A stretch of DNA of 64,000 nt from Bimastos eiseni. Lineage: Eukaryota; Annelida; Clitellata; Crassiclitellata; Lumbricidae. The notes under the pieces are model-generated. The model ran no database searches. It had not been told where the DNA came from and was given only the letters and a program-made list of their open reading frames with translations. The stretch covers positions 12,985,597 to 13,049,596 of the forward strand of contig OY365810.1 of the NCBI GenBank assembly GCA_959347315.1, in the 5' to 3' direction. Shown here one piece after another: positions 23,347 through 34,726 of the stretch. The stretch's first letter is position 1. Every line of letters starts with the position of its first letter. Made by a program: the position numbers and the translations under genes.

Positions 23347-23522
23347 AGAATGGACGGCGCCAAAACTGCCGAAGTTCCTAGCTTAAAGCAACCAGGATGA
23401 ACGGTGCCAAAACTGCCGGAGTTCTTGGCTTGAGGCTGCCATGATGGACGGTGCCAAAACTGCCGGAGTTCCTGGCCTGACGCAACCAGGATGGACGGTG
23501 CCAAAACTGCCGGATTTCTCTG
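23347..23522. repeat. 47-bp minisatellite, about 3.7 units
   Basis: Units start at 23347, 23394, 23441 and 23488 and share GGTGCCAAAACTGCCGGAG. They differ from one another by several substitutions. Confidence 0.9.
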
Positions 23523-24507
23523 GTCTGCGTAATTAACCAACATTCTATTGTTTCATACATCTCAGTTGAGTCTTAGTTGAGCAGGTTAAATTAAGTTGAT
23601 TAAACACTGCAAGGAATGTAATGCACAAGTAAAACACTGAGCAATTTGTGCACAAATGATTCATAGGCTTTATAAATAGGCTGGCCATTTGAAGCTGCTG
23701 CATGGACAAGCTTGGTTGCATGAGTAATGAGTTGAATTAAAGGAATAAAACTGCGAGAGACACTCTTCTTGGGTTCATACAATGCACACTACGGGTTTCA
23801 AGCATCAGGTCTTCAAAAGACGTGACTGGCCACGGAGGCTCAAACATAAACTAATAAAAACTATAGATAATCACCCAGGAAATGCATAGTGGTCAGGATT
23901 CATAACCCCACCTCTATGCCACGGCATAAATGATAATAGACATGCTGAATGTCAATAAAATTATCGCAGTGAATCGCGTAACTAAGTTACTATCTACACC
24001 AATACAATAATATTAAAAAATAGACATACTAAATATAAAAAATCATCACAATGAACCGTGAACCGTGTAACTAAATTATTCACTCACATGAATGCTTCAC
24101 TCACATTGAAGTTGAGTGACACCTAGTGAAACCCAACAATTACTAACAAAACTTTTTTGCAGTAAAAATAGGCCTAAGGCAAGCTATAATGCCATGCAAA
24201 TGAATAATATCTAAATAAAAGCAACCGAAACCTGCTATTTTTTTATAATTTTAATCGTGAATACACGCGAGGTTCTACGTATTTGGCCTACAGATAATGT
24301 AAATGTCATATATCAAAGCAGAGAAGAAGACCTAATCTAAGATAAGTGGAACAGATAACACAGAAGGACAGATGGAACGAAGTCAAAAAAGGACAGAAAG
24401 GAGGTAGGCAGACCCAAGACAACAGAAGGACACGAAAGACAAGAGGTAAACAGACCTCAGACACAAGAAATAAATACAACAGAGAGGCACGGAGATAGAC
24501 CGATGAC

Positions 24508-25330
24508 AAATGGAAGAGCTAAAACAGAGACATACTGAAATAAGACAATTGGAAGAGCGAAAACAGAGAGACAAACTGAAAGAAGACAATTGGAAGAGCG
24601 AAAACAGAGAGACCAACTGAAATAAGACAATTGGAAGAGCGAAAACAGAGAGACCAACTGAAATAAGACAATTGGAAGAGCGAAAACAGAGAGACAAACT
24701 GAAATAAGACAATTGGAAGAGCGAAAACAGAGAGACTACTGAAATAAGACAATTGGAAGAGCGAAAACAGAGAGACAAACTGAAAGAAGACAATTGGAAG
24801 AGCGAAAACAGAGAGACCAACTGAAATAAGACAATTGGAAGAGCGAAAACAGAGAGACCAACTGAAATAAGACAATTGGAAGAGCGAAAACAGAGAGACA
24901 AACTGAAATAAGACAATTGGAAGAGCGAAAACAGAGAGACTACTGAAATAAGACAATTGGAAGAGCGAAAACAGAGAGACCAACTGAAATAAAACAATTG
25001 GAAGAGCGAAAACAGAGAGACCAACTGAAATAAGACAATTGGAAGAGCGAAAACAGAGAGACCAACTGAAATAAGACAATTGGAAGAGCGAAAACAGAGA
25101 GACAAACTGAAATAAGACAATTGGAAGAGCGAAAACAGAGAGACATATTGAAATAAGACATTTGGAAGAGCGAAAACATAGAGACATACTGAAATAATGC
25201 AATTGGAAGAGCGAAAACATAGAGACATACTGAAATAATACAATTGGAAGAGCGAAACAGAGAGAAATACTGAAATAAGACATTTGGAAGAGCGAAAACA
25301 TAGAGACATACTGAAATAAGACTAATGGAA
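24508..25330. repeat. 41-bp minisatellite, about 20 units
   Basis: The unit contains GGAAGAGCGAAAACAGAGAG and then a variable ACYAACTGAAATAAGACAATT-like half. The distal units (25140-25330) are more diverged. Purine-rich on the plus strand. Since 41 is not divisible by three, three units make one 123-nt period and every minus-strand frame reads the same Phe/Leu/Ser-rich sequence, giving spurious ORFs of up to 308 codons. Confidence 0.95.
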
Positions 25331-26171
25331 AGAGCGAAGACAAAAAGGTTGACATAATCTAAGACAGGAAAATGAGAGAACACATCTACGACGACCTAAG
25401 ATCTGAGAAATAAAGAATACGGGTAGCCATAACAGACCGTATACAACATTAAGGAGAAAATAGAGACGAAAGTGACATGATAATATAACAGAAACTAGAG
25501 AGGTAGCAGAGCAATAGAGAGAGAAAGAAAGAATGGGAGACACAGAAAACGACAACCTGAATTTATTTAGAAAACTATCAAAGCATTATTCTCTTGCAGT
25601 TTAAAGAAATTGGCAAGTCTCATCGAATAATGATTCGTTACTTACAGAGCACAAATTCGATCTTGACGTCGAAATTGACACATTTCGATAGAAATAGGTT
25701 GTTTGGTTATTTTTTACTTATTTGAACTTACCTGATATCCATCGACGAAGATTCGATCGAAACAGAAGCTGGAGCATCAGAAAATACTCGAACACGCCCA
25801 TCCTCTTCGACATCTTGGCTGCGACTGACGAATGCAATAAGTGAAAACAAAGCGATGACGTAATGTTACGTCATTTGTGTTTGGCACAGTTAAAACGTTT
25901 GTCATAATTAGACTGCTTCGCAAATTGAATCCAGCGAACAGATCGAGAACCAAATCGATGTTGTCAGATCTTGCAAGCATGGTTTTGTTGGATAATAATC
26001 ATTTTACCTTAAAAAACTGAGCAGATCACCCACCAAACTGCACCTCTATGAGCCGCGCGCATTTGCTTTATTCTTCAGCGCGTGGGAGACTTCGATGACT
26101 ACTACATGGTGCTGGTAATAAGATGCCTCACACCCTCTAAGTGTAGTGTTGACAACTTGACACCTTCTACT
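25331..26171 (+). other. Distal upstream flank of channel copy 3
   Basis: From about 25910 it aligns with 36336-36585, the flank of copy 5 (shared GAGCAGATCACCCACCAAAC). Purine-rich unassigned sequence lies before that. Confidence 0.5.
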
Positions 26172-26179
26172 CCAGTAGG

Positions 26180-27214
26180 CAATGGCGTCGCTACCATTGA
26201 GGAGCAGAGGCGTTCTTTAATAAATTTATTCCCATTGAAGAATAACCTAAGGCACCTGGCATTACCAGCGTTACCGCATAAACCTTTCATTTGCCTACTG
26301 CAGCGTTTCCCAATATTTTTTTACCGTGGAACCTTTGTGTTTTCAACACTTTTTGGCGAAACCCCGTCCAAAACTAAACATTTTCTGTTGTTGGTACAAG
26401 AGCTCGAGAATTTATTCAATTATCGGTTTAGGTCAACATTAGATTAATAACAACAAAAATATCGATGACAATGAAATATGAATTCTCGTGCATATAGAGA
26501 TTTTAAGCAAAATTCCTCCAATGAGAAATTTTTTATTCATTATTTTTAATTGTTTTAGGCTCATTGTTCACATTGAAAGTTTTCCGCTGCTCCTAGTCTT
26601 CACTTTACGGAACCTTAGGGTTACACTGAACACGGGAAAACGATGGCCTACTGTACGTGTATGCGGGATCTAGTCGGTGACGTTCGCATTGAACAGTACT
26701 TCTTCTGCAAGATTATGGCGACATCATCACCAACAAATGATTAATTTGACATTGCTATTCACAGATGCAAGGTTGTGCAGGAGATACAGTGGCTCTGTGT
26801 CTATAGTCCAGCTACCGTTTTGATAGTCAGAAGGTTCGATAGTCCGATAGTCTGCATGGTGTACGGTCGATTGGTGATAAGATTGCGGTTATAATGGTAG
26901 CTGGATTGAGGAAAAGAATTTGTTTGGCTAGAAGCCGGATTGCACCATTCATTTCATTCATCCAGTTTTTATCTAGGCCATTTTTTCATGTCAATCCAGC
27001 TCCCAGTTTTACATATTCTTATCGGCAATTAATCCAGCTTCTAGTTAAATTAATGTCGGAGTATAGAATCTTCGACTATCGAAACTTCGAACTATCGAAC
27101 TTTTCAATTATCGAAACTTCGATTTATCGAGACGACACAGATACAATTTCCACTCTCCTACCCTCATCATATCCAGTCTGCCTCCTCTGACGTTTAATCC
27201 TAGCGACGCTACTG
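26180..27214. mobile_element. hAT-like non-autonomous DNA transposon, copy in flank of channel gene 3
   Basis: Terminal inverted repeats CAATGGCGTCGCTA (left) and TAGCGACGCTACTG (right). Flanked by CCAGTAGG and TCAGTATG, a degraded 8-bp target duplication. The allelic position in copy 4 (33436-33443, TCAGTATG) and in copies 1 and 2 is empty. Internally there are nested inverted motifs built on GGATT/AATCC and TTCGATAGT/ACTATCGAA. No transposase is encoded. About 260 bp longer than the copies at 36.6 and 52.7 kb. Confidence 0.75.
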
Positions 27215-28526
27215 TCAGTATGAATCTGTTGGATGGACCATGTCAGCAATATAGCAATCAGGAGAGGCACGACATCAGCACCATGATATATGCCACAGAC
27301 CGAAACTGCGGATAAATCTTATCAATCATCTTGCTTGGGTTCCGGAAGACGAAGAGCATTAGATGGCCCAGTGTATCGCACTGAACAAAGCCCTGAAGAG
27401 TAAAGAAAATCACGCAAACCACCTATATGACTGGGAAACATGGATAAAAGGCGTTGAAATGGATTTAATGACCATTAAATTTCTCTACGCTACCGCGCTG
27501 AGAAGAGTGAGAATGGTTTTGTCTAAACGGAAAACCAAGAGTTTTCCGCTATTAGCCATTCCATTAACTGATCAATGTTTTGGGTCGACTTTAAAAGCAT
27601 CACTGATGATAAATGCTGTAACTGTCGTCCATTTATCACAATTCATGGTTTCTGCTCTTTGTGACCATCACGATCTCAAATATTAAGCTTTCAGGTCAGT
27701 TTCATTGATTTCATTGTGGAATCTGGCCATTAAATTACCAGCGCGTTATGGCAACGAGCGATTTCTGCAGTGGATTACTTATATATATATTATATATAGG
27801 TATATATATATATACAAAGCATAGGCCTATATAAATGATATTACGTGTGTAAAACAAGTACCTTACAGGACTCGGTGGATGTGTTAGCTTGAGCGCATAT
27901 TTATCGAGGTTATGACTTTGGACATCAAAATGACTTCTTTAACTCTAGCAATTGAACAGAAATAGGCCTACTGTGAATAGTAAGATTTGAAATAGAATGA
28001 TTTGGAACTGGACTGCTGTTGCAAAACAATATAAGGCTAAAGAAAACGATAATAGATGAGCTATTTCTGGATGAAGTAAGCTGGTCTGGGTTGTTCATAA
28101 CCGTTTGAGGTATTTCATGTAACCTTTGGTATCCGCAGGTTTGATATCTGGCTCAGTTGGGCGACGTCAGTGATCTGTGTAATAACGCTACGTTGTCAAA
28201 CTAAAACAACAGCGAGATCCATGAACGTTAATTATACGTAGGAAAATGAAAACTTAGTTTGTCGTAATAGGCTGCAGAATCATTCTGAAAAAACGGTTTT
28301 TTTAAATAGGAGGTTATAAAAAGAAATAGTTTGACATAATTTACATCTAATCACCCATCTGAAAAACACATATCATTTTCCCGTAGGCTATGATTACATC
28401 GTTGATCACAGGTATCTAAATACGGAGTCACATAAGCAGGATATATCTATGCATAGGCATTTTGCAGAGAACAATCGGATAGAAAAAAAAACCATTTACG
28501 CAAAAAAAAAGCACACTAGGTTGGTC
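27215..28526 (+). other. Proximal upstream flank and probable 5' UTR of channel copy 3
   Basis: Aligns with the flanks of copies 4, 5 and 6. Contains TATATAAA at 27828-27835, a GTAAGC donor-like site at 28076 and a pyrimidine-rich AG near 28386. These are at corresponding places in copies 5 and 6, consistent with a TATA promoter and a 5' UTR intron, which is an inference. A (TA)n run lies at 27780-27815. Confidence 0.5.
27828..27835 (+). promoter_or_regulatory. Candidate TATA box of copy 3
   Basis: TATATAAA within CTATATAAATG, conserved at 37974 and 54120. It lies about 700 bp before the start codon, so it would imply a long or spliced 5' UTR. It is close to a (TA)n run, so it may be fortuitous. 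Confidence 0.3.
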
Positions 28527-30086
28527 ATGGAACCTGAAATTCAACAGGAGCTTCGACGATTTGCAGAAACGACAACACTTAAAGGTGTCAGTAGAACTGT
28601 CAAAGCTGAGAGAAGAATTGTTCGAGTGTTCTGGATTCTGGCTCTCGTCTCCTGTTCTGGCGTTCTTCTTTATCAGATCTCAGCGGTGGCCATAAGTTAC
28701 TCAAATTACAACGTCATAAGAAACTCTGGCGTCGAATTCAGAGACCCGGAATTTCCCGATGTCACCGTCTGCAATCTCTTTCAGCTGTCTGATCTGAACG
28801 AGTTGGATAACTATACGGCATATCTGCGACGAGTTGAAACGATGAAACAGTACGCCAACGACGGCTATGATGCTGGCCTTTGGGGATATTTACAGTCGAC
28901 ATCTTCCTACAACACTTATACGGCATCGCTAACTGGACCGCCAAACTCGACACAGGATATTGTTTTTCAATGTTTGTCGTATAAATGGGACTTCTATGGG
29001 CCAATGAATTGCAACGCTCAGTTTCAGCTTGTGACCCCTCTGCAGTGGTGCCAGACCATTCGTAGAGGCGCAGGGTCACCTACCCCGGCTGCGATCACCC
29101 TCATGGTTTTCATCAACGCTCTCAGGACGGACGTCTTCGACAGCTTCAGCCCGTGGATCCGTTTCTCTCGTACTACAGGCGTTAACGTCATGGTTCACAG
29201 CAGGGGTTCGATTCCAAATCCATTGACGGCAATCGCCGTTTCGCCTGGAACAGAGACGACCATCTTTCTTGAGCAGAGAGATTCAACTCGTTTGCCGTAT
29301 CCTTACGGCAATTGTACCGATAAACAAAATCTCGATCCGGCAAAACCCGAATCACCCATCTATAACGTCGATTCCTGTCTAGCCCTGTGTCGTCAGCGTC
29401 AGGTTATTGAGAAATGCAGCTGCATAGATCCTCACACACCGTTCACCGCGGAAGAACTTCTTCTGGGCAATCACACGTTCTGCAACAATGTCACTGACTT
29501 GCTGAAAGCAAACACAGACATCGTCTCCGACGCAGTAAACCGAAGATTTCATCAAGTCACCTGCATGTGGGCCTTCGCTGCCGATGAAGATAGATGTGAC
29601 TGTCGACCCCCTTGCTTTGAGACTACATATGAAATGACGGCGTCGACATTATCCAACTGGCCGCAACTGATCAAACAGTTGAGCTTCTACGAACAGTTCC
29701 TTCGGAACCGATCAGAGTTCTCAGTCTATGAGGAAATCTTGCAAGCGAAGGCATCAGGAAATCTCAGTTCGGACGAGATTCTGGAACGACTTCGAGGAGT
29801 GAGGCTGATCCAAGAGAACCTTTTGCAGATCATCGTCAGGTTCGACAAGAAGAATATTTATGTCGTGACTGACGTAGCAGCAATCACCTGGGAAACACTG
29901 GCTTCCAATCTAGGAGGGTCTTTCAACCTCTGGCTTGGCATCTCTGTGCCGACTGTAGCGGAAATCATTGAACTCATCTATTCAATGATTATGATTTGGT
30001 GGCAGCGCAAGAAATCGGAATCGAGGCCAGACAAATCCGTTGGTCGGAACTCATCTCATGAAGGCGACATAGGCTCTTTTATTTGA
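28527..30086 (+). CDS. DEG/ENaC (ASC family) cation channel subunit, copy 3
   Basis: 519 residues in one exon. Start at the ATG at 28527 (MEPEIQQELRRFAETT), which matches the only possible ATG in copies 5 and 6; the frame opens earlier at 28449 but the extra 26 residues are poorly conserved. Lys19-Gly20 replaces the family's His-Gly. TM1 is at about 33-56. The ectodomain has CLALCRQRQVIEKCSC and NCTD and NNVTD glycosylation sequons. The signature CDCRPPC is at 357-363. TM2 begins near 456, with LGGSFNLWLGIS at 462-473 and GIS at 471-473. The tail WWQRKKSESRPDKS is basic. No disabling change is seen. Upstream it carries the hAT-like insertion shared with copies 5 and 6. Confidence 0.92.
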   Translation: MEPEIQQELRRFAETTTLKGVSRTVKAERRIVRVFWILALVSCSGVLLYQISAVAISYSNYNVIRNSGVEFRDPEFPDVTVCNLFQLSDLNELDNYTAYLRRVETMKQYANDGYDAGLWGYLQSTSSYNTYTASLTGPPNSTQDIVFQCLSYKWDFYGPMNCNAQFQLVTPLQWCQTIRRGAGSPTPAAITLMVFINALRTDVFDSFSPWIRFSRTTGVNVMVHSRGSIPNPLTAIAVSPGTETTIFLEQRDSTRLPYPYGNCTDKQNLDPAKPESPIYNVDSCLALCRQRQVIEKCSCIDPHTPFTAEELLLGNHTFCNNVTDLLKANTDIVSDAVNRRFHQVTCMWAFAADEDRCDCRPPCFETTYEMTASTLSNWPQLIKQLSFYEQFLRNRSEFSVYEEILQAKASGNLSSDEILERLRGVRLIQENLLQIIVRFDKKNIYVVTDVAAITWETLASNLGGSFNLWLGISVPTVAEIIELIYSMIMIWWQRKKSESRPDKSVGRNSSHEGDIGSFI

Positions 30087-30640
30087 AATACAACCAGTGT
30101 TTGAAGTGGGTCAGTATGAAGCAGTATTTTACTGGCATCTCTTCTGGCCGATTGCAGGCTTACCGGCACTTTCGCAGACCAAAATCCATGCATGACAGGA
30201 TAGGGGAATGGTTCTTATGACCATACCGGCATTTATTTTACCACATCAAGCCCAAAATGCAGCACTATCCAAGCGGTTCAGTTACTAGTATGAAACATTT
30301 TAGTTGTGATTAAATGGAAGTTGCATACTCAAGTTTCATTACTAACATTCATTCCCTATATGTAATAATTTTGTTGGACTGATGACTTGATTTTGTAGGT
30401 TATCGTAGTAAGATCAGAATCATAGTTTTATTTTGATCTTTGATATATTATTATTTCTTGAATTAAATATTTACCGTTATCCGTAGATTAGTCTATCATC
30501 TAGCTATGAATGATTATCTCAAATAGTCAACGGACCTGTCGTCAGTGATCATCAACGATGAAACACTGTTTAGAATGTATCATTATTCATCATTCTTCAC
30601 AATGTTTTATATGACACGTGTGAGCGATGATAATAATATT
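30087..30640 (+). other. Downstream flank of copy 3
   Basis: Closely similar to 48138-48700, the flank of fragment copy 7, and more distantly to 8697-9070. Contains the presumed 3' UTR. Confidence 0.55.
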
Positions 30641-31089
30641 ATTATTAATGATGATGACTATTAGAATAACAATGTATAAACGTATGCTCACAAGAATAAT
30701 GATAATAGCAAAAGAAATACGTAGACTGCCTGTCTCTAATGTAATTCAACCGTTTGCCATTGAAACCACTGCTCGGATAAATACTTCTGCATTTGACGTC
30801 ATCGGTGATAATGGGTATCGAACTTTTTTAATTAGGGCGATAGTCATGAATCGTCTTGTCATTATCGACATCTCTTCATTTGACTTCAGCGCTGCATCTT
30901 GTCGCTCTCAATGGTACCTTCCATTCGATCCAGACAACACGCCTATGTTAATAACTATCTCTAAGTCTATGTGGGAACTAGAGGTCTGCGGGTAGAGCAT
31001 TTTGGCTACCCTACCCGTACCCGTAACACAGGACCGTTACCCGTACTCGACAGTACTCAAAATTTGTACATACATACATACCCTTTTAC

Positions 31090-31430
31090 TAATCGGGGGG
31101 TTATTGTCCCGGGGGTTATTTACATCGGTGGTAATTTTACGGGGGGTAATTGTCCGGGAGCAACTGTCCTTTTACCGGCAGCAGATGAGCAGAAGCAGAG
31201 GGAAAAGCTGGAAGATGAAGATGAAGAGGAGGAGGACGAAATGAAGATGGAAAAAGATGAAGAGTAAGAGGGAAAGAAAGAGCTGTAGGAGGAGGAGGAG
31301 GAGCTGGAGCAGAGATTAGGAGCAAAAGGAGGAAGAAGTGAAGGCAGAGAGTAGGTAGAGGATGATCAGCAGTAGGGGTAACACAAAAAGGAGGAGATAG
31401 AGGAATGAGTAAAACACCAATAATCATACA
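31090..31430. repeat. G-rich then purine-rich (GAGGA) low-complexity tract
   Basis: GGGGGTTATTGTCCCGGGGG-type G runs are followed by over 200 bp of almost uninterrupted A/G on the plus strand. The Glu/Lys-rich frame and its antisense Pro/Leu-rich frame reflect composition only. Confidence 0.8.
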
Positions 31431-31689
31431 CAAAAAGGGTGGGTAGCATTACATGCAGGTATATAGTACTTGGGTTTTGAGTGTTGCAGTTTGTTTACAA
31501 TAGTTATTAAGTTTTTGATGATGCAAGATTCACCAAAATATAGGGTGACACGAAAGTCCGTTCATCGTTTTCAAAATGCGTTTTCTCAGGAAGGACTTCA
31601 TACTGTTTTGTGATATTTTGTCAGTTAATGCACAAGTCAAGTGAAATAGATTGATGCAAATTTACTTTGATCTGGTCAGTGATTGCCAT

Positions 31690-32640
31690 TATATACTAAA
31701 AAATTTAAAGGACCAATTTCCCGGACACAGCGTTTTCGTTCTGCTTAGTGACAGCACGGTATAGACTGAATCAGCGACTGAAGTGTCCCAATGTCGATCG
31801 ATCTCCAATTTCGAGGCTACGTTTGAGCACATCACGTATCTTTGATTTAGGATTTTATAAACGCTGAGTGACAAAACACTCCACAAATTCTCAATAGGAA
31901 AGATATCTGGAGAGTTTTGGTGCCCAATCCTTCGACTTTATGCGTGACTGGTGTATGTAATCTGGCCACTTCAACGTCACAGCTGATGTGTGCGCCATCC
32001 TGTTGAAATACTCCTTGTTGATCATTAATTGTCAGCAAATAACTCTCGCTGCATAATACTGCCGTTGTCTCTCGAACGCTGGCTTCGCGTATTGCTCGAG
32101 AATGTTTGTAATGTGGAACTGCGAGCTCAGTCTGGTACCATTGGCTCAAAATGAAGGCTTGTGAGACCTTTGGCCGTCATTTCACCCCACACTATCACTA
32201 AACATCATCTGCTCCTGGGAAACCCAAACGGTAGCGTTTTATGCATTCGCTACATAAAACACATTTAACAGCGACTAATCGGTGAAAAAAACCTTAGACC
32301 AGTTTTCCACAGTCCAGCGTCGATGCTCCTACGTATTTTTACTGAATGAAGAGGCATGAGTAATGGTGAAGTCACGTACAGGCACGACCCAGAAGTGCTC
32401 CTCTCGCGCCGCAGTGTACGCTGTCACGTCATTTAGTATTTGAATCCTGTACACGGTTCTATGAGAAAATAATATTGGGAATTGTCTCTTACGGGCATAA
32501 TAGTGGACATACGGTACGCGTGAGTTGAAAACGCTAAGGTTCCGATACACATTATAACCCGAAAATCGTGCATACGCAGTGAGGCATCGACATTAATGCT
32601 GTACGCAAGGCAAATCTTTTAACTGTCACAGCGCTACACA
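31690..32640 (-). mobile_element. Tc1/mariner-type transposase relic
   Basis: Across several minus-strand frames the DDE transposase hallmarks are readable: CLVIVWGEMTAKGLTS (near 32190), VFQQDGAHIS (near 32000), WAPKLSRYL and NLWSVLSLSVYK (31840-31920). Multiple stops and frameshifts are present. Terminal inverted repeats were not identified. 32462-32620 recurs at 51547-51690, so at least two copies exist in the window. Confidence 0.7.
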
Positions 32641-33335
32641 AAGACACGTCAGCGGCACCTGCTTAATCACTTTGGTTGCCAAATTGATAGCCAGGTCATT
32701 TGGCCCGCTCCGATTCCAAGTTTGATTGCGGCGAGGAGGGTCAGACAGGAAGACATCATGGTGCATCGCTGGAAATCATCATTATCATTATTAATATGAT
32801 TGTAACTATTACCTTGTTTTACCCGAGAAATGACTAGTTCTAATCTCCTAGGCTCTTACAACTATGTCAGAAGACCGTGCGGTCTGTAACGGCCGATTAC
32901 TCGACCATTTCAAGAATCAGTACTCACTAATCGAACAAATCGAACTAATCGCGCTTATCGAACGAACGAGCTAATCGTACTAATCGTACAATAGCGATTG
33001 ATCAATTAATCGAGTTTATTTAACCCTTGATTGATTGATTGATCAATTAGTAAAACTCGATTAATCGATTAGTTTGCCCAAGCCTATTGACAAACAGCTG
33101 AATAGGCCTATTATTGTACGGACCCTTGGCAAGCATTTGATTGATCGATAAACTCAGTGACCAGTCTCTTCCTCTCTGAAATTCTGGAACCGTTTTCCTA
33201 ACGCAGACTACACAATTTCCCGGAACGAACTCCTAAAAGTTATCTTCCTCCTTTCTCGTATGACAGTCTCAAATCTTCTCAGCTTGCACGCTCTCCTGCA
33301 GCTCACCCCTATATGATTTGCACGCATTTGTTTTA
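32641..33335. other. No recognisable gene; TTGATTGA-type simple sequence
   Basis: Contains a stretch of repeated TAATCG/CGATTA words (32930-33075) that can pair within itself. No coding signal. Confidence 0.5.
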
Positions 33336-34726
33336 TGCTTCCGAAGATGGGCGACTTCGATGAATACCGCATGGTGCTGGTTGTAAGATGCCTAGAGTAT
33401 AACACCTTGTAAGTGTAGTGTTGACACCTTCTACTTCAGTATGAATCTGTTGGATGGACCACGTCAGCAATATGACAATCAGGAGAGGCATGATACCAGC
33501 AACAGGATATATGCCACAGTCCGAAATCTCGATTAAATCTTATCGATCATGTTGCTTAGGTTCCGGAAGACGATGATCAATATATGGCCCCGTGAATCGC
33601 ACTGAACAAAGCCTGGATAAGTAAAGAAAATTACGCGACCCACCTATTGGACTGGGCAACTTGGATAAAAGGCGTGGAAATGGATTTAATGACCATTACA
33701 TTTCTTTACATTACCGTGGTGAGGGGGCGGGAAATTTTTGTCTACATGGAAAACCTAGAGTTTTGCTCTATTAGACATTCCATTAACTGATCAATGTCTT
33801 GGGTCGACTTTAAAAGCACCTCTGATGATAAATGCCGAAAAGGTCGTCCATTTATCACAATTCGTGATTTCCGCTCTTTATGACCATCACGCTCTCAAAT
33901 ATTAAGCTTTCAGGTCAGTTTAATTGATTTCATTGTGGAATCTGGCCATTAATTTGCTAGCGCGTTATGACAACGAGCGATTAGTGCATTGGGTTACATA
34001 TATATCCTAAAATGCAAATAAATGGTATTACGTTGATAAAACAAGTAATTAAGAGAACTTGGTGGGTGTGTCAGCATGAGCACATGTTCCACCAGTTATC
34101 GCTTTGGACGTCAAGTGACTCCTTTAACTCCATCAATTGAACATAAATACTGTGGAAAGTTAGATTACAAATGGGATAATAATTTTAAACTAGGCAACTA
34201 TTGCAGGACAGTATAGAGTTACAGAAAAAGAGTGAGTTATTTCTCGATGAAGTAAGTTGGTCTGGCTTGTTCATAACAGATTGCGGTATTTCCTGTAAGC
34301 TTTGGCATCCGTTTGAAACCGAACGCGGTTGGGCGACGCTAGTGATCTGTAAAATAACGCAGGGTTGTATAACAAGAACAACAACCAGATCCATGAACGC
34401 TAATTGTACGTAGAACAAAATTAGGATTTAGTTTGTTGTAATAGCTTGCATAATCAATTTGAGAAGGACGATTTTGATTAAATTGGTGTCTCTAAAAAAA
34501 TATTTGAAAAGAATCGACATATGAACTGAACTCACCTCGGGAATTAACATTTTACCTTAGTGATTCATTATCCTATAGACTACAATTAGGTCTACATAGT
34601 GGATCACATGTATCCAAATACGGAGGCAAATGAGCAGGATAAATCTGTGCAGAGAAATTAGGCAAGAAATAAATGGTTAGAAAGAGACAAATTAATACGA
34701 AAATACCGGAGCGCAGTAAGTTGGTC
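33336..34726 (+). other. Upstream flank of pseudogene copy 4, lacking the hAT-like insertion
   Basis: Aligns with 26040-26175 plus 27215-28526 of copy 3, leaving out the element. The pre-insertion site TCAGTATG is at 33436-33443. A GTAAGT donor-like site is at 34252 and an AG near 34560, at the same relative places as in copy 5. Confidence 0.6.

Noticed and set aside
24383..25355. Overlapping minus-strand ORFs of 278 and 308 codons, Phe/Leu/Ser-rich, looking like a repetitive membrane protein
   Set aside because: Every frame gives the same periodic sequence because of the 41-bp minisatellite, and the ORFs end where the repeat ends.
28449..30086. Channel copies as processed retrogenes because they lack introns
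   Set aside because: Kilobases of upstream and downstream flank are homologous between copies and no poly(A) tails or target duplications surround them, so they were duplicated as DNA. A retrogene origin of the very first copy cannot be excluded.
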